Part shown: piece by piece, positions 54,294 to 62,064 of the stretch
Numbering within the stretch: the first letter of the stretch is position 1
How the letters are laid out: the number at the start of each line of letters is the position of its first letter
Origin: Alteromonadaceae bacterium 2753L.S.0a.02
GTDB lineage: Bacteria > Pseudomonadota > Gammaproteobacteria > Pseudomonadales > Cellvibrionaceae
DNA: 64,000 nt
Reading direction: 5' to 3'
NCBI GenBank assembly: GCA_007827375.1
Contig: VISH01000001.1
Coordinates: 1,240,001-1,304,000 of the forward strand
Notes under the pieces: generated by a model
Told to the model about the DNA's origin: nothing
The model's input: the letters and a program-made list of their open reading frames with translations, nothing else
The model's database searches: none
Position numbers and translations under genes: made by a program

Positions 54294-55283
54294 TTAATCT
54301 AAAAATACAGGAGCCGTTTGAATATGGTTAATGATATGTTCAGCGGTTTCTTTGCTGCGAATAATTTCGAGATGGGAGCCGGGAGATTTTGCGAGAATGA
54401 CAGAACCGCTCAGCTTTGGCATCCACATCATATCCGGCACCAAATCATGCCCTGCCTGATCTTCAGCGCGTATTATCAAAGCGTCTCCGGCAAATTGCGG
54501 GTTGGCATTGAAATAAGCGGTTGTAACCTTACCACGGATAATATTCCAAAGGCGTACGTTTAAATCTTTTTTTGGTGGCTTGCTAGATTTGCTGGTTTGT
54601 AGCGATTTAAACCAAGCGCCACTGGTAAAATGTCTTAGTTTTTTGGTGAGGCTGTTTTTGCGAACCTGCCAATTTTTCTTAAGCGCGCCAGGGAGCACGG
54701 TGTCGAGAATAATTAGTCCTGCGACATTATTGCCTGTTTCACGCAATTGTCGCGCAATCTCAAACGCGAGCACTCCACCAAACGACACGCCGGCCAGCAC
54801 CATGGGTGCTTGTGGGTTGTGTTGTTTGATCACAGCAACATAGTGGCTTGCAAGGGCTTCGATGGCCATACCACCACCGGCGTCTAAGAACTCCTTCTCC
54901 TCGGGAATATAAATGCCGTAACAGGAAAAATGATCGCTAAGGCGTTTTGCCAACGGTGCATATAGCGCAATACCGCATATGAAATAGATAGGGGGTTTGG
55001 ATTTTTGCGCATTCAGCGAAATAACTTTGAAATCCAAAATACTGCGATCGTTTTTAATGACTTTAGCAAGCTTGGACACAGTGGGGTTGGCTTTCAGGTC
55101 GGCAAAGCCCAGCTTTGTGTCAAAAACATCGACTATTTCCTTGATTAAACCGCAAGCGGTCGTGCGGCTGCCACCCGCGCTAAAGAAATCATCGTTGACC
55201 GACAAGATCGGTGCGCCAGCGTGGGCACAGAACATGTCTAACAACTTCACTTCAATATCGTTCTTCGGTGTATGACTTTCCAC
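54294..55283 (-). CDS. PCP-thioesterase release protein
   Basis: 329 residues. The N-terminal carrier domain has Ser39 in FFSAGGSRTTA; the C-terminal type I thioesterase has nucleophile Ser167 (LAGVSFGGVLAFE), Asp194 (IILDT) and His304 (SPGSHLEII). It can receive the growing chain and release it by hydrolysis or cyclisation. Lacking its own A or C domain, it must work in trans with the A-PCP-C protein and the stand-alone A domain. First gene of its operon. Confidence 0.92.
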   Translation of the reverse strand: MESHTPKNDIEVKLLDMFCAHAGAPILSVNDDFFSAGGSRTTACGLIKEIVDVFDTKLGFADLKANPTVSKLAKVIKNDRSILDFKVISLNAQKSKPPIYFICGIALYAPLAKRLSDHFSCYGIYIPEEKEFLDAGGGMAIEALASHYVAVIKQHNPQAPMVLAGVSFGGVLAFEIARQLRETGNNVAGLIILDTVLPGALKKNWQVRKNSLTKKLRHFTSGAWFKSLQTSKSSKPPKKDLNVRLWNIIRGKVTTAYFNANPQFAGDALIIRAEDQAGHDLVPDMMWMPKLSGSVILAKSPGSHLEIIRSKETAEHIINHIQTAPVFLD

Positions 55284-55797
55284 TGTGCTGAGTCTCTCGC
55301 TTTTTTACCCCATACCATCAAGCATAGATGGATACGGCATTATTATTGGCGTTTTTAATCTTCCCTGTGTGTAAAGCCCAGCTCACAAAAAACGTCGTTA
55401 AACCTCTTAGCGCAACTAAAGGTGGATCCATGAATATTGCTAGAGGCCTGTGTATCTTCTTACAGTGAATACATTGAGCTGTTGATGAAAATTTCCGCAT
55501 TTTATAACAAATATCTCGACATAAGCTTAAATTATATACAACCATATTGCTGAAAGTACCGACATTCCCCTTTGCGTATTGACGCGAAATTCTACCAATA
55601 TTGCCCCCAGCTGACTATAAAATGATCGCCGAGGGTGGTTTTGTGCTGATGAATGCCATGAAATCGAACAAATGTCTGATTCTGGCGTGCTAGCAGTCGA
55701 AAACCACACGCCGAGCATAAAAAACACACGGTCCACAGTCTTAAAAGCAGAAATTGTGCCACCAAAGTACTAACGGAGAGATGGTTAAACCGGGAAC
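55284..55797. other. 514-bp intergenic region upstream of the PCP-TE operon
   Basis: Short open frames on the minus strand have no ribosome sites and no recognisable protein pattern. A TATAAT on the minus strand near 55530-55540 could be the -10 of the PCP-TE operon promoter, but no good -35 is visible. No repeat or mobile-element remnant seen. Confidence 0.4.
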
Positions 55798-56428
55798 TTA
55801 GGGTTGACGCAGTTTTTGGCGATCTTGCCAAAAATAATCGAGGGGGTTTTGGGGGGCTCCATCGAAGCTGAGTTCGAAGTGCAGATGTGGCCCTGTAGCA
55901 CGACCGCTTGCACCCATGAGCCCTAGGCGATCTCCTTGATGGACGAGGTAGCCTTGCGATACTTGGATCTTTGAAAGGTAGGTATAGGTACTGTGCCAGT
56001 TACTGTCATGCGCCACCACAACAAAATTTCCGGCAACAGGATGATTTCGGGCAGTTTGCACAATCACCCCCTCTGCAACTGCGCATATTGGTGTGCCCAC
56101 GCTGTTGGCGATATCAATACCGCGGTGTAGCTGTGCGGAGCCCGTATCACTCGGGTTGATACGCATACCAAATGGCGAGCTGATTCTTCCGTCCTTAACG
56201 GGAGGTAAGAAGCTCAGTTGAGCTTGGTTGGCAATCTCGTTTATTCCCAGACGCGGTTCGCTGCTTGCGAGCCAAGGCACCACTAAAGCCGCAGAGTGTG
56301 CTGGAAAGTGCCGGATAGCGGGTTTTTAATAGCAGTGCCAATGGGAAAAGTGCGATAAACAATAAAGTCGCTACCCATACTTGCTGTGCGAAATCAGTAA
56401 AAAAATGGATGATTAATGAGTTGTTCAT
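55798..56428 (-). pseudogene. Remnant of an M56/M23 metallopeptidase gene (internal deletion)
   Basis: The minus strand starts with an ATG overlapping the end of the BlaI reading frame and encodes a first TM helix of BlaR1/M56 type (WVATLLFIALFPLALLLKTRYPALS). The frame then changes near 56290-56310 and continues as ALVVPWLASSEPRLGINEI followed by a complete M23 (LytM) domain: SSPFGMRINPSD, HRGIDIANSVGTPI, GRATGPHLHFELSF. In M23/M56 fusion peptidases some hundreds of residues with further TM helices and the HExxH centre lie between these parts; here they are gone. The M23 part could still be translated from GTG 56283, but without a signal peptide. Confidence 0.72.
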
Positions 56429-56817
56429 AAATCCTTTTGTTGTTGTTCCAGTTCGCTAAGCAATTTTTCCAGTTCTTCAATCTCGCTGGAGGAAAGCGTT
56501 TTATTGCCGGCAAACATATTGACCACAGCGTGGTAGTCGGTTTACAGCACACGTCTGGCAAAGTAATTAACTAGGCGCGCCAGCCCCGCTGGACGAGAAA
56601 CCAATGCACTGTAAATGTATACACCGTGCGAACGAGTGCGGTGTAACAGGCCCTTATTAACCATGCGATCCATTACAGTTTTGGTCGTGGTGTAGGCCCA
56701 GCGGGTTTCAGGCTGCAACAGCTGGTGGGTCTCCCGCACACTTAAATCATTCTCCTGCCAGAGTACACGGAGAATTTCGTGTTCGGGTTTGGATATTTCC
56801 GGAATATGGGTGTTCAT
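56425..56817 (-). pseudogene. BlaI/MecI-family repressor gene with in-frame nonsense codon
   Basis: The first 91 codons encode a BlaI-type winged helix (SKPEHEILRVLWQENDLSVRE; WAYTTTKTVMDRMVNKGLLH). A TAA at 56542-56544 interrupts it after FARRVL. The same frame continues as TDYHAVVNMFAGNKTLSSSE and a Glu/Leu-rich dimerisation tail to a TGA at 56425, giving the usual ~130 residues. One base change (CAA or GAA to TAA) explains it. The truncated protein keeps the DNA-binding domain but lacks the dimerisation end. Coupled (ATGA) to the broken M56/M23 gene: a decayed BlaR/BlaI-like pair. Confidence 0.75.
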
Positions 56818-56829
56818 ATTGGCAAAAAT

Positions 56830-57744
56830 TTATTGAAGTTCGGCGAGCAGGGTGTCTAGTGTTGCCGTATTTTCTCTGGGGTGTCGCAGAGATTCGGCGG
56901 AGTGTCCTCGGGCGTTGGCGATTGCGGCAACGCGACCTTGTTTATGAAACCGCGTGTTGGGAACTTCTGCGAGTAAGGGTTCCCGGTAGGCTTTAGCCGG
57001 GCTTATTATTGTCCAGCCTTCACTGCGAATTTTATCGATTAAATCGCCGATAAATAACGCAGCTATATCATTTTCGTGTAGCAGTAATACATGTTTTGGA
57101 GAGCGCCCAAACGTCTTTACGGCTATTTTGTCGTAAAAGAGAATAGCTTGCCAGAGCGTGTCTACGTAAAACGCTGCAAACGACTTTTTATTAAATGGAG
57201 CAGATTGTTCTACAGCTTGCTCATAGCGATGATTGAGATACCAGTCGGCATTATCAACGGTGACATAACCGTTGTGATAGCCGAGCTTTAATAAACCGTT
57301 TTGTAATTGCTGGATTGATGCCCTATCAGCGCCATAATGCAAATAGGGAAATCGATGTAGAGGGGTGAAGCCCGGGAGATCTTTTAACAGATTGTGCGCG
57401 ACAGTAACATCATTTAAGTACGCTGATACATTGAGCTTATTGGCTGAGTTGTGTGCATTGCTGTGGTTGCCAATTAAATGCCCGGCTCTAGCGTATGCTT
57501 TAAGGCGAGCGAGCCCTGTGGCATCAAGGTTTTTGGTAATACAAAAAAAGATAACCTGGGGTACCTTGCGGGAATTTAATTGTTTGAGCAACAATTGGGT
57601 ACGTTGTGTAACGCTCATAGAGACGCTGTCGCCGGTGGGGGCGTCATCAAAACTTAACGCGATTTCGCCTGCGTAAGTAGAATTACTTAAACAGACGAAT
57701 AAAATGAGTAAGCGAAAACGCATAAGCGTTGCAGTGATTTTCAT
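56830..57744 (-). CDS. Exported polysaccharide deacetylase (NodB/CE4 family)
   Basis: 304 residues from ATG 57744; an ATG seven codons later (57723) also works. Signal peptide ends SNSTYA/GE. NodB motifs: ALSFDDAPTGD (motif 1, metal Asp), NHSNAHNSAN (motif 2, HxxxH-type metal His pair), HRFPYLHYG (motif 3) and LLLHENDIAALF (late His). Predicted to remove N- or O-acetyl groups from chitin-like or cell-wall glycans in the periplasm or outside. Starts 13 bp upstream of nothing coding and ends 12 bp before the blaI remnant. Confidence 0.88.
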   Translation of the reverse strand: MKITATLMRFRLLILFVCLSNSTYAGEIALSFDDAPTGDSVSMSVTQRTQLLLKQLNSRKVPQVIFFCITKNLDATGLARLKAYARAGHLIGNHSNAHNSANKLNVSAYLNDVTVAHNLLKDLPGFTPLHRFPYLHYGADRASIQQLQNGLLKLGYHNGYVTVDNADWYLNHRYEQAVEQSAPFNKKSFAAFYVDTLWQAILFYDKIAVKTFGRSPKHVLLLHENDIAALFIGDLIDKIRSEGWTIISPAKAYREPLLAEVPNTRFHKQGRVAAIANARGHSAESLRHPRENTATLDTLLAELQ

Positions 57745-57902
57745 GAGTGACACGATTCTGAAAGCCTTACGCAATAAATTGGCTTGAATGCTACAGTGTA
57801 GAAGCTGTGTTAGGAAATAGCAGTGTGAAGCAGTCATCCCGGTGCTTGCGGTTCAGACAAAGCTGTGTCATAACTGCAAGAGGTAATAATGGAGAAAAAC
57901 CA

Positions 57903-58157
57903 TTGATTTCGTGGCTCGTTATTTTACTGGGCTTAGCCAGTTGCTGGCATTACACAGATCTGGACTCAGCCAGCACCATCCATTCGCTGTGGGCTCCTTT
58001 AGGGGTAATGCTGTTTGCAATCGCGCTGGCGATTAAACTGGTACTCACCCTCGGTACGGGTGGCTCGGGACGCGGTGACAGCGATGGTTTTTTCGGCGGG
58101 CATGATGGCGGCGGTTTTGATGGCGGTGGCGACTGCGGTGGTGGAGGTGATTGCTGA
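57903..58157 (+). CDS. Small membrane protein with Gly/Asp/Cys-rich tail
   Basis: 84 residues from TTG 57903 with GGAG at suitable distance; the frame extends to 57807 without such support. Two TM helices (ISWLVILLGLASCW; LWAPLGVMLFAIALAIKLVL) are followed by a ~35-residue tail of Gly, Asp and His ending DCGGGGDC. The tail is low in complexity and could bind metal. Family not recognised beyond general resemblance to short glycine-rich membrane proteins. Convergent with the propeller gene. Confidence 0.6.
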   Translation: MISWLVILLGLASCWHYTDLDSASTIHSLWAPLGVMLFAIALAIKLVLTLGTGGSGRGDSDGFFGGHDGGGFDGGGDCGGGGDC

Positions 58158-58169
58158 GCCCCTTTGCGT

Positions 58170-59315
58170 TTAAAACGGCTTCGCTGCCACAACAGTACCG
58201 TTGTCTATGGCGAAAATCAGGTGGTCAGCAACCGCAATCACATCGGAATGACTGCTCGGGCGAGCGTCTTCATAACTGCCAAAGGTACGTAGGGGGTACA
58301 CTTCGGGTAACACGATTTCCTCGATTAACTTGCCGGTTTCCCGGTCGAATTTCTGTAATTTGTTATTAACCGCATACACGGCCTGGCTACCGATCCAGGC
58401 TGCTCCCCAAGTGCGCCCTGCGGTTTTTGCCTGCCAAAGTGTTTTGAAAGATCTTAAATCACGGGCATACAGCAAATGCTGATCAGATGTACCGAATACC
58501 ACTAGGTTATCTTGCTGTGCAGGGTCGCCAATCAGCCATTGGTCTGTAGGGCTCACCAACACATCCCGTTGTTCACCGGTGCTGCTGTTTAAACAGTATT
58601 GGCGACAGTGACGTCCGGTAAAGCACACGGTACCGCGGTATACGGTTGCACGATTTTGAATGGCATTTACCCAGCTAAAGGTTTTGTCTTTGCGGGTATC
58701 GTATTGCCAAACCACACTACTGCTACGCAGTGAACAGGCGAAAAATTCACCCCGCCAATTGCCAAAATAAACGTTTTGATCGTCACTTACGGGTTGATTT
58801 CGAATGGGCGAAGCTACGCGTGTTTTACAGGTATAAATCCGTTTGCCACTGGTTAGGTTATAGCCATACAACTCGCCGTTTTCGGTACCGATATAAATGG
58901 TTTTGTTATCAAGAAAGGGTGATGATTTGTAAATATCCCAGGGGTCGAGCACCTCCTTATTCGCCTTTGCCTCGAACTGACTCGACCAGCTCAATTGGCC
59001 CTTTATGTCTAGTGAATACAATGTATCACCCGCTGCAACGATTACCCCACTGGCATGCGCGATTGGGCGCGTACGCACTGGTGCAGCGGCTTTAAATTGC
59101 CATAATGGTTTTCCGGTGGCGGCATCCAGCGCATAAATATTGCCTTGTAAATCGCCAATGTACACCTGTGATAAATAAACACTGGGAGAATTGCTCAATG
59201 GTGCCTCGCTGACAAAGCGCCATTGTGTGATGGCGTCCAGGGTGCGGGGCTTTGCTGGCTCAGCCGCTAATGAACAGGAGAACAGTAAAACACCCAGAAA
59301 CCATAAATTTTTCAT
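58170..59315 (-). CDS. Exported PQQ-like beta-propeller protein
   Basis: 381 residues with signal peptide MKNLWFLGVLLFSCSLAA. Repeats of the PQQ/quinoprotein type recur: VYIGDLQGNIYALDAATGKPLWQFK, IYIGTENGELYGYNLTSGKRIY, VYFGNWRGEFFACSLRSSSVVWQYD, with tryptophan-docking spacing. No catalytic Asp or disulfide ring of true PQQ dehydrogenases was noticed, so a BamB-like or structural/binding propeller is more likely. Divergent from the ECF sigma gene. Confidence 0.8.
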   Translation of the reverse strand: MKNLWFLGVLLFSCSLAAEPAKPRTLDAITQWRFVSEAPLSNSPSVYLSQVYIGDLQGNIYALDAATGKPLWQFKAAAPVRTRPIAHASGVIVAAGDTLYSLDIKGQLSWSSQFEAKANKEVLDPWDIYKSSPFLDNKTIYIGTENGELYGYNLTSGKRIYTCKTRVASPIRNQPVSDDQNVYFGNWRGEFFACSLRSSSVVWQYDTRKDKTFSWVNAIQNRATVYRGTVCFTGRHCRQYCLNSSTGEQRDVLVSPTDQWLIGDPAQQDNLVVFGTSDQHLLYARDLRSFKTLWQAKTAGRTWGAAWIGSQAVYAVNNKLQKFDRETGKLIEEIVLPEVYPLRTFGSYEDARPSSHSDVIAVADHLIFAIDNGTVVAAKPF

Positions 59316-59413
59316 CGATCAATCACCTTTGGTATGTGTTTGTGCGACGCTTGCGGAGTCTATCAAACCCCACGAAAACTTGTGGTTATGATCTGTGGCA
59401 TTTCGTTTAACAA

Positions 59414-60007
59414 ATGGATAAGCTGCCGTTATACCGACTCGCGAATCGATTTATGGATCAGCCCCCCCAGGTAACCCAATTGCTCGCCGCCTGGCAAGCC
59501 GGTGACCAAAATGCCGAGCAGCAACTCGCTGATGTGGTATACCAAACCCTGCGTAAGCTCAGTGCACGCCAGATTCACGGCGAAAAATACCTTACCTTGC
59601 AAGCCACCGAACTGGTTCACGAAGCTTATTTAAAACTGGTGGATATCGACATTGAATGGCAAAGCCGAGCGCATTTTTATGCGGTGGCCTCCCGCCTCAT
59701 GCGTCGCCTGCTTATTGACCGCGCCCGCAGTCGTCTGCGCAAAAAACACGGCGGTGAGCTGCTTCGCAGCGACCTTGATATCGACAAACTCCCGAGCGAA
59801 GGTATTGAAGAGCATCTTCTAACGCTGGATACAGTGCTGAGCGACCTGGAGTCTCAGGACCAGCGTAAATGTGATGTGTTTGAATTGCATTTTTTTGGAG
59901 GGATGTCGTATCGCGAGATTGCGGAGGTTTTGAAGGTGTCGGAGGCGACAGTGGACAGGGATTTGAGGTTTGCCAAGGCTTGGGTTTGTAGTGAGATGGA
60001 GGATTAG
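59414..60007 (+). CDS. ECF-type sigma-70 factor
   Basis: 197 residues; an ATG at 59453 (14th codon) would start directly at the family pattern VTQLLAAWQAGDQNAEQQLAD. Region 2 has LTLQATELVHEAYLKLVD and HFYAVASRLMRRLLIDRARS; region 4 has FELHFFGGMSYREIAEVLKVSEATVDRDLRFAKAW. It matches the extracytoplasmic-function subgroup found in acidobacteria and many proteobacteria (TIGR02999), often beside Ser/Thr kinases; no kinase or anti-sigma gene is present here. Confidence 0.9.
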   Translation: MDKLPLYRLANRFMDQPPQVTQLLAAWQAGDQNAEQQLADVVYQTLRKLSARQIHGEKYLTLQATELVHEAYLKLVDIDIEWQSRAHFYAVASRLMRRLLIDRARSRLRKKHGGELLRSDLDIDKLPSEGIEEHLLTLDTVLSDLESQDQRKCDVFELHFFGGMSYREIAEVLKVSEATVDRDLRFAKAWVCSEMED

Positions 60008-60117
60008 GTGTTTTCTTAATTCCTTTCTTGGTGATTTTTGATGCGGTGCAAAATCAAAATAGACGCTAATACCAAAAGAAGAACAAAAAAACGGAACGAT
60101 TTTAGAAAATAAAAATA

Positions 60118-61209
60118 CTATTTATCACCCACAAAACTCTCATCACTCAAGGTTAACAAAAATGCCACCAAATCCAACTTTTCCTCTTCAGTAATCTCAA
60201 ACCCATGCAAAAAAACACTCTTATTTTTATGCAAGCGCCCATCACCAACATACTTCCCATCCGAAACCTCCCGGCCCCCTGCGGCATAAAAATTAATGAC
60301 AGCTTCAAGCGTCGCAATGCTGCCATCGTGCATGTAAGGCGCGGTGTAGGCGATGTTACGCAGTGTCGGCGGGCGGAACAGGCCTTTGTCGCGTTCTTCG
60401 CCGGTGATGGCGAAAACACCTCTGTCAAATTCCACAGCGCTTTGCTCTGCGTAGAGGCCGGTGTTGTGAAAACCGCGCACGCTGCTGGTTGTGCCGGCGT
60501 GCACGGTGGATAAACTGAAATTAAAACCGCTGTGGCAGTGTTTGCATTCCAGGCGTTCCGACATGAATAATTCGAGGCCGCGCAATTCCCGATCGTTGAG
60601 AATATCTTCGCCGTAATACGCGTAGCGATCGAAACGTGAGTTAAAAGAGACCAAACTGCGCACATAGCTGGCAAGGGCTTTTACGGTGTTATCCATGGTA
60701 AAAAGCCGACTGGTTTGTGGGAAGGCTGCGCTAAATAGCTGTTGGTAAGCGGTATCGTTTTGGAGGCGCTGTAAAATTTTTATTTCCTGTTGCGTGGCTC
60801 CCATTTCAACGGGGTTTTCGTTGTAAAGCGGAATTAAGATTTGTCGCTCCAGGGTTTTTAATTCTGGGTGCGCCCAGGTGTATGTGGCATTGTAGGCTAC
60901 GTTGGTAAGGCTCAGCGCATTGCGAAAATGTTTTTCGCCCGTAGAGCCAATCGATGTTGTGCGAGCTTCGGAAAATGCGTGTTCAGGCTTGTGGCAGCTG
61001 GCGCATGCCTGGGTGCCATTACCACTCAGTTGTGGATCGAAAAACAATTTTTCCCCCAGCGTTACTTTTTCAACCGTCATTGGGTTGTCGGCAGGTGTCG
61101 GAGGCGGACTGAAACCGGGGGGAAGCTGCCATTGCCAGGGTGTGGATTTCTCTGCACAACCGACCGTGAATAATAAAATCCAGACGCTTAGCCAATATCG
61201 TTTTTTCAT
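60118..61209 (-). CDS. mbnH: MbnH-family di-heme peroxidase-like enzyme (metallo-mystery pair)
   Basis: 363 residues from ATG 61207-61209, which overlaps the MbnP stop as ATGA. Lipoprotein-type signal ends FTVGC (Cys18). Heme sites C69-AS-C72-H73 and CKHCH near residue 225; MbnH/MauG-family landmarks LFFDPQLSGNGTQACASCH, AYNATYTWAHPELKTLE and NIAYTAPYMHDGSIATLE. In characterised pairs this enzyme converts a Trp of MbnP to kynurenine, creating a copper site. Operon mbnP-mbnH. Confidence 0.9.
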   Translation of the reverse strand: MKKRYWLSVWILLFTVGCAEKSTPWQWQLPPGFSPPPTPADNPMTVEKVTLGEKLFFDPQLSGNGTQACASCHKPEHAFSEARTTSIGSTGEKHFRNALSLTNVAYNATYTWAHPELKTLERQILIPLYNENPVEMGATQQEIKILQRLQNDTAYQQLFSAAFPQTSRLFTMDNTVKALASYVRSLVSFNSRFDRYAYYGEDILNDRELRGLELFMSERLECKHCHSGFNFSLSTVHAGTTSSVRGFHNTGLYAEQSAVEFDRGVFAITGEERDKGLFRPPTLRNIAYTAPYMHDGSIATLEAVINFYAAGGREVSDGKYVGDGRLHKNKSVFLHGFEITEEEKLDLVAFLLTLSDESFVGDK

Positions 61210-61976
61210 TTCACAGTAAATAAGGTTTGCGCAGCGCAATTGTTAACACAACGGCCCGTATTAGCGTCCAGTGCCAGGGTGTTGAGCAATGCTGTGCAGA
61301 TTTTTTGCTGATTAAAATTCATGGTGCAGTTAACGTTTTGGTGATGCGCAATCTCAGCGGTTAACGCGGTTAAATCCACAATAATCACGTCGGAACCCGG
61401 CACATACTCTGGCAAGTTTACTTGTACCCGATTGCTTTGATCGCAGGGCGTTTCTGGTGGGCGAAGCGATGAGGGGGAGCGACATCCAGTGCTGCCTAAA
61501 TGAAATGCCCATTTTTGCGGTGCTTCAGCATCGATACGTAAAAATTTATACCCTTGTTGCCAGCTCCAAAACATGGCACTGTCGTTGAGTGGCGCAACGG
61601 CGGTGAGCGGATTGTGATGATTGAGAGCTTGCGGTACGCCAAGCGTAAATCCCAAGCCTTGAAGATCCCGCGTGGTGTTTACCCGGGCCTTTAAATGTTG
61701 TTGCCTTGTCTTGTTATTAAGTACCAGTAGAGCGATGTGATTATTGTTTTGGCCGTTTTGAAACTGCACTGGGTGTGCCTGCCCGCTGTGTTCGTAAACC
61801 TGAACATCACTTATATAAAATGCGACGTTAGTAACGTTTTGGTTTGGCTGTTGTAATACAAATTCAAGATCGAATGTTTGGGATTTCTGGCCGCAGCCGA
61901 AGCATGTCATTAGAAGGAACAACATGCCGAGATTACAACTATTTACGAATGTAAGTTTCAACTTGGCATCAATCAT
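61206..61976 (-). CDS. mbnP: MbnP-family copper-binding lipoprotein (metallo-mystery pair)
   Basis: 256 residues from ATG 61976; an internal ATG (MLFLLMTCFGCG) directly at the hydrophobic signal is an alternative. Exported, probably lipidated. Family landmarks: NVAFYISDVQVYE, SAMFWSWQQGYKFLRID (conserved Trp pair, target of MbnH), WAFHLGSTGC with the four-Cys C-terminal arrangement (GSTGC, TPC, VNC, KIC) and a further Cys pair near the end. Role: periplasmic copper binding after Trp oxidation by MbnH. First gene of the operon. Confidence 0.9.
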   Translation of the reverse strand: MIDAKLKLTFVNSCNLGMLFLLMTCFGCGQKSQTFDLEFVLQQPNQNVTNVAFYISDVQVYEHSGQAHPVQFQNGQNNNHIALLVLNNKTRQQHLKARVNTTRDLQGLGFTLGVPQALNHHNPLTAVAPLNDSAMFWSWQQGYKFLRIDAEAPQKWAFHLGSTGCRSPSSLRPPETPCDQSNRVQVNLPEYVPGSDVIIVDLTALTAEIAHHQNVNCTMNFNQQKICTALLNTLALDANTGRCVNNCAAQTLFTVK

Positions 61977-62064
61977 TATTATGCTTGTAACGATTTATAC
62001 GTAAACTACCGATTTAAGAATTTGTATGCGCTCCTTATTAACATATCACGGAACACCGCAGGCT

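Noticed and set aside
55318..55831. Short minus-strand frames between the biosynthetic cluster and the M23 remnant
   Set aside because: Mutually overlapping in different frames, without ribosome sites or recognisable domains.
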